Assembly (NCBI RefSeq): GCF_027942865.1
Contig: NC_134510.1
Span: 25,103,209 to 25,167,208 of the forward strand
DNA from: Odontesthes bonariensis
Taxonomy: Eukaryota > Chordata > Actinopteri > Atheriniformes > Atherinopsidae
Reading direction: 5' to 3'
Length of the DNA: 64,000 nt
Shown: positions 26,261-39,305 of the stretch, piece after piece
Layout: every line of letters starts with the position of its first letter
Position numbering within the stretch: the stretch's first letter is position 1
The notes under the pieces: model-generated
What the model was told of the DNA's origin: nothing
Seen by the model: only the letters and a program-made list of their open reading frames with translations
Database searches by the model: none
Translations under genes and position numbers: made by a program

Positions 26261-28190
26261 CTTCTCCATTCCAAAGACCTGGAACAAGGAAAATTGTCAC
26301 AAGCATTACGTTAAAGTGGAATTTTGTACTTGAATACTTTTAAGATTAAAATATATTTATTTATGTTATCTGACAGCTGCAGTTGTTTGCAAGACATTTT
26401 ATATCCAGAGCTTCACTCATCTTAGCACTTTTATTTTGACTTTTTCAACATTGGAAGTGTCACTTGAATCTGAAAACAAGCCTACATATAAAGATGATGT
26501 ACGTAAAAGACACATAAGGTCCACATTTATAGTCCTTGTTAGAGGTCATATAGATTTAAAAAAATTGAACATTTAAGACATGTGAGATAAGTAAGTTCAC
26601 CTCTACATTTATCGCAACTTCAAATCCATGAAACCAGAAGTTTCAGAACGTTCCTCGTGATCAGACTCCCGACTCCTTTGAAGGTGAGATGTGGAACCTG
26701 CTCATTTTGACCTCGCATATCCACGGACGGGTGATTTATTTGCTATTAAGGGTTACGGCGTCATTGAGCAAATATTTTAAAAGCTATCAAAGTTCTTCTG
26801 GATGCTCATTAGTCTGGTTTGAGATTTAAAAGATATCAGAAGTATTTGAAATGTAAAAAAAAAAAATGTAAATCACCCTACAAGCACATGGATTTTTAGG
26901 TGCCAAGAGTGTCCAGGACTGACAGGCCCAGAGAAATTCGGTTTGATGTAAAAAGTCTGAGAATCAGAGTCATTGGAAGTCATTCTTACAGCTGATGGTG
27001 TCCAAGTTCCCGTGTTTACAATCTCCAAAAGTCCTTCAGACCAATTTAATCATCGACATGTAAGAAAAGGAATAATGGGATCGTATCCACTTCTCAGATA
27101 AATTAAGAGACATGTTGTTTCTTGTGTTGGGGAGCTCACCGGTGCGTCCGTTGGCTCAACTGTGAACTCTGGATCGTGCATGATCACAGAGGGAGACGAT
27201 TAATTGGAGATCAAAGCTGAAGTTCACTTGGGTTTTTACTTATCAATAGGATGAAAAATCCACAAGTTATTTCTGGTTAAGGAGACTACACAAGCTTCTA
27301 TGAGCGTACTTTTAACACAGATTCATTTTACATACACTGAAAATTCAACAAAAACTAAACACCCCCCAAATTATATCATTTTACTACTGTTTTACATGGC
27401 TGTGGCATCAATGAATGATAGCAGTCTTTCTGCTATCATTTGACAAATGAAGTTGTTTATCTCTTGTGAGACCAATCAGCTGTGGGTGGGTGCTCTGTGC
27501 TATTCAAAGAGTAGAGACCTTTGAATAAGACAGCTCTTCGCTGACCATTTGTGTAGGTAAGCGAAGGATGGCACAATCAAAGGATATTTATAAGACTCTC
27601 AGAATAAAATTGTAGGTACAAAACCACCACTGACAGTAACAGATGAACAGAGTTCAAGTGTGTTTAAATGGCAAAGTCAAAGTCCTCATCAGAAATGCCC
27701 TGAATGACTGAAGTGAGCAGATCATGCGTGGAAACCCACTAACAACCCAGAGTCGCAGCTGTGCTGTACAGATGTAGAAATGAAAGGGGCCTGACAAACA
27801 GTAATCTGAAATATTTCATAACAGTTCATGCTGCTCATAGCGGTCACTGGAGATAATAAAGCAAAGCTTCACAGACCGTTTTAACACTCATATATGTGTA
27901 ATACTGGGTAATTTCCCCCAATAAACAAATGTCTAAGTTTAATACTTTATGGTAAATATGCTTTTAGGACTTGTGTAAAAATTGTCACAATGTTGTCGGT
28001 CATGTTTAAACAAACAGAAAAGTCTGTAGCGTCTCCAAACTCTCAAACATAATCGCACGACTTGCACGGGTGATGGTACAGGAAAATGCCATACAGCGTA
28101 AAATACATTTACGCCTGCTTTCGTCGAAATTAACGCACTAAAACAAGTTTATACGTGCACACGCCTATTCCCGACGGACTCAGGAAGAAA
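26261..28190. other. Intergenic, cers2 to arnt
   Basis: AT-rich sequence with no conserved reading frame. I see nothing specific apart from the two late AATAAA motifs noted for cers2. Confidence 0.5.
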
Positions 28191-28199
28191 ATATTGGTT

Positions 28200-28561
28200 T
28201 TCTTATAGGTGACGTCACTAGTAGCCATCTGTTCGCTGTCCAATAGGAGGAGGAGGGGAGAATGTAGCTCGAGCTTTTTTAGCTCGAAACGCCATCTTAC
28301 TTAGACAGGGGGGTTTAAACGCGTAGAAAACAGGGAAACGGGCCGTGACGGATATAAACGTTAAGTTTCGGTTGCGTTATAAACCCTCTGCTCACTCTAG
28401 GGTAACAGTAGTCATGGCTTTGGGCCAAAGTTAGAACAGAAAGTGAGCGTGTCAGCATATCTGCACTGGTTAGCCTAAAGCTAGCTAGCCAGGGGGAGTG
28501 TTTTTTGTTTGTTTTTTGTTTTGTTTTTCGCAGCAGAAGTTAGTTGTTTATGTTATTCCAC
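28200..28561 (+). promoter_or_regulatory. arnt: arnt promoter and 5' UTR region
   Basis: Immediately upstream of the arnt ATG lie a palindromic CRE TGACGTCA (28210-28217), a CCAAT box (28240-28244) and a CGCCATCTT motif (28290-28298) that matches the YY1 core, in a TATA-less context. This is typical of a constitutive housekeeping promoter. The motifs are seen; their use and the start site are inferred. Confidence 0.55.
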
Positions 28562-31500
28562 ATGGACATGTCATCTTCAAATCCAGGTAAGGAAAAGTAA
28601 AAGTTATAGTGACAATTTCGTCAATGTATTCAGCAGATATTCGGCTGTTGTTTTCTGAAACCTCTCTTAAGCGGACACTTTCCTAAACATAGCGTGACAG
28701 CATCGGCTAAGTTAGCTTAGCAACAAAGCTAATGCTATACCAAGATTGGGTAGTTGTTGCATAAGTGGAAGCTCGACAACTTACTTTTAGTGGTTATGTA
28801 AATGCTTGGATTATGTTTTAAATGAGCATTTGGGGTTATTTTTAAACGACCAATACAGCAAATATGATCAACTAAATGTAAATTATCTGTCAAACTGAGG
28901 TCGGCTAATTCGATCCAGATGTTAAAGTAATGCCGTTTTTTGTTGTGTATGGCTAGCTCTGTGTCATGATTATCTCATATCTGCAGACCTCTGTCACGAA
29001 TGTAGCGTTTTTTATTATGTGGATCTTCATGTTTCATACGCGACAGATTTGTGCTCTAATGTAATTTAGCCTTTGGGTACAGGCTTCAGTGGGGGCTGTA
29101 GTTTCTGTTTTAGTGCTTCAGACACAGAAGGAAATCACCTGTCGTCTCTGCTACATTAGCCTTTCCGCTGCGCTGTGTTATTAATAGACTTAACAGACCT
29201 AAATCTGGGAATGGGGGCAAGTGGGACCCAAGCAAGTGGCGGAGCGGTTGTGCCGAAAGGGACCAACAAAAGACGAGCACCGTAAGTGTGTGTTACTGTC
29301 AGACTTTCTATTGATAGGACAATACTGTGTATTTTTAATGACCTGTTTTCATTTTTATTTCTAATAGCTCTTGTCAAAATTATTGTGAGAACAATGGTGA
29401 GTTATTCTGACTTTACTCCTAACTTTACAGGTCAGATTTTGACGATGATGAAGGAAGCAAGTTGTTCAGGTATCAGAGTCTTTATTATTTTTATCCTAAG
29501 TTATTTTCACATGTGAACTCTGGACAGTGTCTCAAGAATCAGGTCTGCACACACTTCCCGGAGGACGGGAGGCCGTGTGACAGATGTTCACACTACTGGA
29601 AGTACTCAGGTGTGGCGCCTGGCTTGAGCGTAGAGTAGACTGGATATGATGCAGAAACTGCAGTGCTTCTTTATCTATGGCTCATAAAGGAAAGCAGACA
29701 AGGCCATGACTTACCCATAATGATGCATAGATATGAGGGAGGTTTAATTGGTGAGCAATATACTAAAGAGCGTCAACTGTTGTGGGCAGGACACTTTCTT
29801 ATGATGATTTCTTCAGACATTTAACTTCTCTATTCACACATGGGTTAAGTGAGACCTACTGTGGACATACTGCCCAAAAGCTGGCAGGGTAGACTTTGCA
29901 CAAACTCCAGTCTGACTAATTTTTACATTGACCCTCTTACACACAACCCCTCTGGGTAATGTCTTAAAAATGTCAAGTCTGCAGTCCATGTTGAAAACTG
30001 CTTAATAAAGCAAGATAAAATGGTCTTGTTTGAATTGTGTGGGCTGCTGAGATAACAGTGTTTTCTTTGTTCTTTTTCAGGGACGATGATGAAACCGGAG
30101 GCTCTGGCAATGACAAAGAGCGCTTTGCCAGGTAAGGGCGATAAATTACAGGAAGTGGACAAGAGAGGAGGGAGTTTTAAGGGGTGCAATAATGTTGATA
30201 CAGCGCTTACCCCCATAATCTCTCCCTCTTTCCAATTCAGTTTTTCCGCTTTTTCTTTCTTTTTGGCTGGTCATGCACCTCTTTTTTTTGGAAGTGACTT
30301 TTGAGCCTGTGTTTTAGTGGACTGGTTTAATTTTCCAGGTTTTTGGAGGAAGATCAGAGTTTTGCAGATAAGGAAAAACTAGCCAGGTATGGCATGTACC
30401 ACAGAGGAAGGCTTCTTCTCCTGCTTGTGTCCATATTGCTGTTGAATGCAATGACCAAATACTATCCTGTCCTGCTGGGATCACCAGCACAAAAAAACTC
30501 AGAGTACATTTTGCTGCTCTTTTGGTGCCTCACAGAAAGGCGGTTGGTTATCTCTCTCAACCCGCCACAGTGTTATGTGTCACTAACTGCACTTGTGTGT
30601 GAGTCAGGGACTCCTTTCTCTCTGGCAATCTATTCGTCTTGAGAAACTGTCCTCTTTGTCTGTTTTGTCTCCCCCCCCCTTTCAGGACAACTAAAGATTC
30701 ATTCTCTTTCTGCACCAGCTCTCTTTTATCACATAATCTGGTATTAAAAGACCAGACTTTTCTTGCTTTCTCGCTCTCATAAATCACACATAATTGTTTT
30801 ATGTTTTATCCCATTATTGCTATCACTTTCTTTTATTCCGCGCTCTTCTTCTTCTTCCTGATTTGTAGTCTTGCATTGCAACATTAATTTTAAACTCTAC
30901 TCCATGTTTTCCACTTGCCTGCCCCCCCTTCCCCATCTCAACCCCTCCTTTTCTCTCCACCTCTTCCACCCTCGTTTCTTGACTCCAGGGAGAACCACAG
31001 TGAGATTGAAAGGCGGAGGCGAAACAAAATGACTGCCTACATAACAGAATTGTCAGATATGGTGCCCACATGCAGCGCACTTGCGCGGAAACCTGACAAA
31101 CTAACCATCCTACGAATGGCAGTGTCTCATATGAAGTCTTTGAGAGGAAGCGGCAACACCAATGCAGATGGATCGTACAAACCTTCCTTTCTCACTGATC
31201 AGGTATGAGTCACTGAGGAAAATGTCATAATTTAGGACGGATCAGATGTGAAATCTTTCCAGCCGGGGGAAACGTGAAGCTTTACAGAGGGCATGTTCAG
31301 AGCAGGCAACAGTTCCTGACAGGGAAGCTTATGATCAGTCAGCTAAGTCCTCTATCATACAGATCTCACAGTCACAGGGTTGTTCACACTCTGAGGTCAA
31401 TAAAAACAGAATAAGGGAGAACTGAAAGTAGGACCTTAAGACCGTGTTAGTTTTGATCTGATGGTCAAACTTTGACTGACCTTTGGTAACTAGTTGCTGT

Positions 31501-34500
31501 AATATAAATTAATGTCATGTAATTGTAATGGGAAATCAAAAAGAAGTTTCATTGGCTTCCTTAGCGAGGTAACGTTTTTTTTTAAAATTGGACTTATTTG
31601 TATTTTAATTAATCTGATATTATTGGCTAATAATTGGTTTGAGTTGCACTATATGTTAGAAGAGCCTTGAAGCCACATTTGGTATGATCTGGTGCTATAT
31701 GAATAAATCTGTAATGAACCGAATAATGTCTTGTTCTCCGGACCCTTGTGTTGCCTGTTTATGTTTAAAACAAACTGAGAATATGATCTGACGCTTAAAT
31801 GACTTTTAGAAAGCCATCTTTTTATTTAAATGTTTTGCAAATGGGTGCAAACCAGGAGTGTTTACACCATCACTGGGGCAGCACCTGTCTGCATAGACTC
31901 TCTCCCAGTTGGCATTGATAAGTGACCAAAATGCATAGGCAAATAGGTATTGTAGATTTAGAGGAAATGGATAATAGCTACATAAATAAACTCTATTTTT
32001 TTTACTATTACTTAAAGACACAATAAGTCTCTTATCTTTGCTGTTAATTGATTGCTTCTGTTGGTTTTTATTTCTTATTTTCTTATGTCTTTAGGAGCTG
32101 AAGCACCTCATCCTGGAGGCAGCTGATGGCTTTCTGTTTGTGGTGTCATGTGAGACGGGCCGCATTGTTTATGTCTCGGACTCCTTGACGCCCGTCCTCA
32201 ACCAGCCGCAGTCTGAGTGGCTCGGCTCGTCTCTCTATGATCAGCTCCATCCAGATGACAAAGAAAAGCTCAGGGAGCAGCTGTCCACCGCAGAGAATAA
32301 CAACACAGGTATTTACTCACAATACGTAGAGTCCCACATTGAGTTTGGAAAAAGCACACGTGTGAATATTACAAATGAAGAATGTAAAAAGTGCACTTAA
32401 GTTTAGTGTCTTGTTTGCTTTAAAGGGAGGATGTTGGACTTGAAGACAGGAACGGTGAAGAAGGAGAGTCAGCAGTCATCAGCTAGAATGAGTATGGGAG
32501 CCCGCCGATCCTTCATCTGCAGGATGAGGTGAGACTCATACCGGAGTCAGTTGTTCAGTTCATTCTTTCATACTGAAACATATGCCAGGATAAACTTGCT
32601 GTTCATGCTGCGGTCTCTTTGCAGGTGTGGCACGTGTCCGGTGGAACCGATGTCAATGAACAGACTCAACTTTCTTAGGAACAGAAACAGGTGAAACAGA
32701 TGAAAACTAAACAGTTCATTAAAAGTTGGTTTAGATTTTGTTGGGCTTGATACCAAAGGACACTGTAATATGTAATTAGATGCATGTGGACACAGTTATC
32801 TAACCTTGAGTGCATGTTAAACTTTCTTCTTTCACTTCAGGAATGGTTTGGGTGCAGCCAAGGAAGGGGAGCCCCAGTATGTAGTGGTTCACTGTACTGG
32901 ATACATCAAGTCATGGCCCCCTGCAGGTAAAACAAGTAATTCTGGAGTTCATCTACAAAGACCTTTGTTATATTAACTCTTTACCATGTGCTCAGGGCTA
33001 CAACATTTTTAGATAGTTTGCATCAGTTAATAATTGTTGCCCATGTTTCTATTTAAGGTGTATCGCTAACGGATGACGAAGCCGACAACAATCAGGGGAG
33101 TCGCTACTGTCTAGTTGCCATTGGGAGATTACAGGTATGATGTATGGATGGCTGCTAAGAGTAACCTAAAAGGACAAAATCTCGTCCCACTAGTCATTCA
33201 GTTTTTTGTGATTAAACTGTAAATGTAAAGCGTTGGGTGGAAACCTGTTTTTGAAAAATGGAAATGTGAATCTTGGTATTGATTTGACACATTTCCTGCA
33301 ATTTGTATACTCCTCCATCAAATTTCAGTGATATTTGACCCACAACGTCAACAGATCACACGTAAAATAGCTCTTCCTGATGGCGGTTGTGTTGAAAAGG
33401 CAGTCACAGTACAGTCTCGCATGAAGTAGACCATAGTTGATATTTGCACAGTTACAGTATCTTTGGAAATCAATGATATGACTCATAGCCTCTGACTCAG
33501 CGCATTGTTCTGGTGAGGATTTGCTTAGAGATAACTTTAAACTGAACAAGTAGATGAGAAAATCAATCATGTTCATGCACATTGTGGTTTTTAAAGTTTC
33601 AGTGCTGTGTAGTCTCATTAAACATGGGTGTTCAGTGTGTCTTCAATGCATTATATTTAGAACTAGTTTCTTCTCCAGGTTACTTGTTGCCCAGGTGACA
33701 CAGACCTCAACAGTATCAGTGTTCCAGTAGAGTTCATCTCCCGCCACAATTGCGAGGGCATGTTCACCTTTGTAGACCACCGCTGCATGGCTGCTGTTGG
33801 CTATCAACCCCAGGTAATCACAGCTGACCAATGCCAGGCAGCATCCCCCAACGCTCTTTATGTCATATTCTGTATATAATGGTATCATCTGCTCTGTGTT
33901 TCAGGACTTATTGGGGAAACATATTCTAGAGTTTGCCCACCATGAAGACCAAGGGTTATTGAGAGACAGCTTCCAGCAGGTAAACATTAAAGCATACATG
34001 ATGCATAATTAGGTATTTTTCATTTGTAAACATGCCTGTAGTTGGACCCACAATTAACTACAAGGGCATCAGATGGCATGTGGGGTATTCTGAAGCCACA
34101 GAAGAGCTTAATTGTTTGGGGGTTTTTTTCTCCCCCAAACATGATGCAGTACGGCCAAATTTCTTTAAACAGGCTTGGATTTGTAAATTTGATTACGGTA
34201 AAATGTATTCAAATAATTGGACTCCTGATTGCTGTGGTGTCAAGTGCTGTATATCAGAACCCTGCTTCTTTATTGTGGTGAAAATAACATATATTTCTTT
34301 GGTTTTGTGCATGCCTGAATGTATTTAACTGTGTGCGTTTGAATGTGTGAGACGGATGCTAGAAGAGCTTCCCTGTGACTGTGATGTGGCAAAAAGAAAG
34401 ACAATGTCAGCATTTTTAGCAAACTTGTATTAAATAATTAAGTGGAACTAACCCTTTAAGTAAAAGCATCAGTTTCTATAGTTGGAATATTTTCCTGAAT

Positions 34501-34627
34501 GTGTGATGACTGTGAAAGAAAGGGAACTTTTTCTCTCTCTAACCGCAGTGTGTCTGCACCTTCAGTTCCCAACCATCAACGCTGCTGTCCAGTTATTTTT
34601 GTAACCTGATATCTTCCAGTTCCTGCA

Positions 34628-34674
<47 letters not shown>

Positions 34675-37600
34675 AAACCTGCTCCTTGTTGCTTATGAAA
34701 ACACAAGTGTATGATTGTTTGCCACCTTGCGCTCGGTGTCCTCAGGTGGTGAAGCTGAAGGGTCAGGTTCTGTCAGTGATGTTTCGGTTCCGCTCCAAAT
34801 CAAGAGAATGGATCTGGATGAGGACCAGCTCCTTCACCTTCCAGAACCCCTTTTCAGAGGAGATTGAGTATATCATCTGCACCAATGTCAATGTCAAGTG
34901 AGTAGCACGTGTGCAGCATGATTTCACGATCAAACGCAACACATTATGGAACAATTCAAGTTATGAAATGTGACTGTTGTGAAACAGTCATCTTCTGTCT
35001 GGATGCATACAAATTAACTTCAGTCCCCAGTTCCTCTTGCACCTCAACCACAACCCCTTTTGATAAAACAGAGACTTATCACCCTCTCCCCACACTTCTC
35101 CTCTGATTGTGGGGCAGTAGAAACTCGACCCAGGACCCTCTCACTCCCATCTCCTCCCCAGGGGCTTCGGTGCCCCCTTCCCTGGGTCAGAGGAGCCCAA
35201 ATGCCCATCCTGCTGTGCTCAGCCCGGGGCAGATGGCCACCAGGTGAGACCAGGCGGAAGCGACTTTCCTCCCCCCTGCATGGGAGAACAGGGGCTGCTT
35301 CTTCATGGGAGACTACTACTGTTTCTAGCAGCCTACAGTTCTTCTTCCAAATGTTTTCATTATTTTGTTCATTTATTTTTCCTACCTGCCCAAACTGGGT
35401 GACTCTCTTTCTTCATTTCTGCCGTGCTGGAGAAGCCAGTGTTAAAAACAAACAACAAGCATGTCCTTTCATTCTTTCCCGTGTAGTTTGAACACATCGG
35501 CTTTTAACATAGGTGGTGTAGCATGTTAGCAATATGTTTAACAGACTTCTCTCCTCGTCTCCTGTATTCGTTTATGTTTCCATGGTGACAGGTGGCGGGT
35601 TGATTGCGGTTTTGTGAAGAGGTGTTTGGGTTTTTCCTCACTCAGCAGTGGAGGGCATGGAAATGGAAATTAGTCTATTTCAGGCAGACTTCCAATCAGC
35701 TCTCCCTGTGTTTTTGTTTGCTTTTTCAGACAGTTACAGCAGCAGCAGCAGGCTGATCTGGAGGGAGGCGGGACAAGAGACGGGCTGTATGAGGCCGGGC
35801 CGATCACCCTCTCACAGGTTTGGCAATGAACACGTGTGAGCACAAGGATCTACATGTACAGCTTGATTGAAATGTAGATTAAGACATTTTGTCTCGGGGG
35901 GGCTTTGTTTTAGAGGCTGACGAGGGCTTTTTATGGAAACACAGGCAGGATGTTGATTGTTTGCTCACCAGAAAAAAAGACCCCAGAGGTCGAGAGTTCT
36001 TTTATCAGAACTTCCCTTCAGCTTAATTTGCCTGCAGCTTAATTTTGAATCAGCTGCAACCCTTTATCTTTAACATTTGGTTACTTTAAGATGTTTTTAA
36101 ATTTCAAGTATTCTGACCAAAATAAAATGAGATGCTTTTATATCCAAATTCATGAATAAAAACAAAGACTTGTGCATTTGTAAATGACAACAGGCACAAT
36201 AAGACTAACAATAGTTCATATGAATAAGAAAAACTGTAGAAGGGCTATTGTCCCAAATGCTGCCTCCTAAGAGATTTTGCTGCTTTCAGTCATGAGCACC
36301 AGTAGTGCACGGGAGAAAGTGCGGACAGTTTGGTCCGGGCTTTTTCCACCGATGCTCTTCACACTTCAAAGAGGGAGACTTGATACTGGAGGAAGGGTGG
36401 CGGGTAAGCGTCTGTCAGCGGAGCAGAGGGGGTGAAACGTGATGCGAAAAAATACACTTGTTTACGATCCAACTGGTCAAAAATAGCCATTTTGGCTGCT
36501 TGACGACCATTGTTGTGTTGATATCAATACCACATGTGTCTGAGTGAATCCATGATAAGTGACAAGCGAGCGGAAAACGGCAGAAAGGGGAATTGGCAGC
36601 GACCTCACTAGCTGTATATGCTCTGTGATGTTTGCTCCTTTGTTTGATGTTTGGAGATTTTACACACACTAAATTCAAGTGTGCTGGGGTTCTTTGAAAA
36701 ATGTCATATTCAGCATCTAGACTTTAAAGTTTTACTTGATAAATGCTCAGAGTTTGCATCATTTCCTTTTTGTGTTATGGTGTTCAGATGCCGGTTCAGC
36801 CGGTGACGGCAGCAGGGCCGGATCACAGCAAAAGCATAGAGAAGCCGGAGCCCTACCCTTCCTTGTTCCAAGGGCCGGATCGGACCAAGGGCATGCCCTC
36901 CACCTCGACTCCCGCCACTCAGATCTACGCCAGCAACTTCCCTGCCGGTCGTCCTAGTGACACGTACAGGTAGGAAGTCTCACTGTGTACATGTACAGGA
37001 CATCTAAGGCCTCAAGGCAAGTGAGTGGTTTCATCCTGTTGCCTTTGTCATTGTGAGGCTGCGGTCTTCTGTCTGAAGTAACAGATCTAACAGATTCCAA
37101 GGCGCTCTTTCAATTTAATTTTTAATTCCTCAAACCGTAATTATCAATGCATGTAGCTCTCATCCCCTTATCTGGTGATCTGAGCTGATTAGATTCTTAT
37201 ACCACCACCGTGGGATAAGGATTAGTGGCAGCTAGAAGCGATATAATGTTCTTGAGATCTGACGATACTGGGATTGTCATCACTGTAAACTCTCTGAAGT
37301 AAGAATGAATAAACTTGTGTAACCTACCAGCTGGTTTGCATGTCTGTAGATTTGCATGTCGGACCAGAGCCAGCACGACACTGTTTTTGAGTAATATTGC
37401 TTAATTAGCAACTATAGCTGCTGGGAAAACTGGCAGTTCTCCAAGTTGGTAGCCTGCCACTGCTTATATATAGTTGTTTAGCAGAGGGTTTATGCAAAAT
37501 CACTTGAAAGCGAGGATCAACATTCAAGCTTGGCTCAGTAGGAAATCGTGGTGTTGGCATTGAGTGTTGCATCTATTAAAAAGGCAGATTAAAGGGGAAA

Positions 37601-39305
37601 GTGTTATTTAGTTTTGATTGATGTGTTAAGAGTGGAGGTGTACCTGGAAAAGATTAGTCTTCAAGAGATTTTTGATCGTGGAGGTTTACGCTGAGTGCAG
37701 ACAAGCAGTCAGACTTTAAGCAAGCATTCGTGTCTAGAATTGGATTCCGGCAGCCATGCAAATGTCCATATTAACTCATTATAACCTGCAGCGACATATG
37801 CATCCTTTTACCTTTAAAGTCTGGAGGGACACCCACCTCGCATCAACATTTTCATTATAAAATGATGTTGATAAGCGCGTGGCATTAAGTTAAACCTTTC
37901 AAGTTGGTTTTGTTTCATCTTTCCAGCAGAATTAACATCCGAAAGCAATAAGTGTCTTTTTAAGGCTGCCGTTCTAACTCTCCTGCAGACTTTGAATAGT
38001 GTTTATTAAGTTATTTGATTTCCATGAATTTTATTATGAATTATTCAGAAAAGTTCCTGCTACTTTAAAGATACATATTTAAGACTTAAGTTTGCCAAGG
38101 AGAGGAAAGGTCATGTGGTCTGAGTTCCCCTGTTTCAGAGTGATGGGTGAGCGGTGGATGAAGTGCTGCACCCATCATGACCAGTGTTTACAGTATAAGC
38201 CTGGGAGGGGGGGCAGTGTTATGATCTGGGTTGCTTCAGTTCGTAAGTTCAGCACCGCTATGTACCTAAAATGCTAAAGGGGGTCAAACAGAATATCAGC
38301 GTGAGACCGAGCAGCATATGTGATGGTCACATACCAGAGCTCTCACTCTTCATCACCTCCTCTGCAGACCAGTCAATATGAATCCCCAAATGGCACAGCC
38401 AGCGCACTCAGCTGGGCAGATGCTGGCTCAGATGTCTCGCCAAAATGGAGTCCAACAGTCGGTTACCCCATCAAGCACCAGCAGCCCCCTTCATGGAGGA
38501 CCAGCAGGAGGATGGGCCGGGGTCGGAGTCGGAGTCCGACCACAATTTAATAACCAGGTAAGGCGACACGGCGAGGTTCCATCAGATGTTGCCTGTTTGG
38601 TTTTTTTTCGGGGGGGTTTAAACTCTTTGTTCAGTTACGGAGGAAATAAACTGTTAATCTGATCATGCTCGTTTATGCCAGTCATTCCTCACACAGTGTT
38701 GCTTAATAGGTTATAAAGTAGTTTTACTCTTAACCAGCAGGTGGCTCCCCAGGCAGCGAAGACCATGGCGCCACAGTTTCCTCCCATGGGAGGATTTGGA
38801 GGTGGCTCCTCCAACACTTTTGTCCAGATGCCCACAGGTGCTGCTCCCTCCGCAACCAACGGCGCAAACTACTCGCAAATTAACAATCGCGTCAGCCTCA
38901 ACACCAATGGCTATGGTAGGTTGGGTGCATACACGTCTGCCTCTGGGTTATACTGCTACACAGTCTTACCCCTCTGTGCTCTGCCTCAGATGCCTCGCAG
39001 TCTGGAGCCCAGTTCCCCTCTCGAGGCGCAGAGGCGGTGTGGCCTCAGTGGCAGGGCCAGCAGCACGCTCAGAATAATGCTGAGCAGCATCCTCACGCTC
39101 AGGGCAACCAGCAAGACATGTTTCCTGTGAGTGATACAAGCTCGCCACGTTTCAAGGGCACGTTTTGCTCTCCTGTTGTAGGTCTCATAACTTAAATCTG
39201 CTCGTCTTTTATCTGATTTAGGATGTGTTGTCTATGCTGGACCAGCCAACCAACTTCAGCACTGAAGACTTTGAGATTCCCATGTACCCGCCATATAACG
39301 AATGA
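28562..39305 (+). CDS. arnt: Aryl hydrocarbon receptor nuclear translocator (HIF-1beta)
   Basis: Twenty-one coding exons: 28562-28586, 29197-29281, 29431-29469, 30081-30131, 30339-30386, 30989-31202, 32095-32308, 32426-32528, 32625-32690, 32841-32926, 33058-33134, 33679-33813, 33905-33979, 34746-34897, 35121-35243, 35730-35817, 36788-36969, 38368-38557, 38741-38915, 38990-39126, 39222-39305. They sum to 2349 nt, 782 residues (human 789). ARNT is the nuclear bHLH-PAS partner of AhR, HIF-alpha and SIM proteins. The basic region [13 protein letters not shown] begins at residue 84, with His86, Glu90 and Arg94 as DNA contacts. HLH follows to about 137. PAS-A starts near 155 ([15 protein letters not shown]) and PAS-B spans about 350-457 ([19 protein letters not shown]). 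The Q-rich C-terminus includes [14 protein letters not shown] and the acidic activation end [13 protein letters not shown]. An NLS-like KRR precedes [10 protein letters not shown]. Exon 5 (48 nt) corresponds to the alternatively spliced human exon. Confidence 0.97.
34629..34671. repeat. (TG)n microsatellite
   Basis: About 21 TG units in the arnt intron before the exon at 34746. Confidence 0.95.
38092..38280 (+). pseudogene. Decayed transposase fragment (Tc1/mariner-like) in an arnt intron
   Basis: The frame 38092-38277 includes FRVMGERW and, further on, [13 protein letters not shown]. The second resembles the GGGSVMVWG block around the second catalytic Asp of Tc1/mariner transposases. Only a short fragment remains, without terminal repeats, and it is flanked by arnt intron sequence. 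The family call rests on one motif. Confidence 0.45.
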
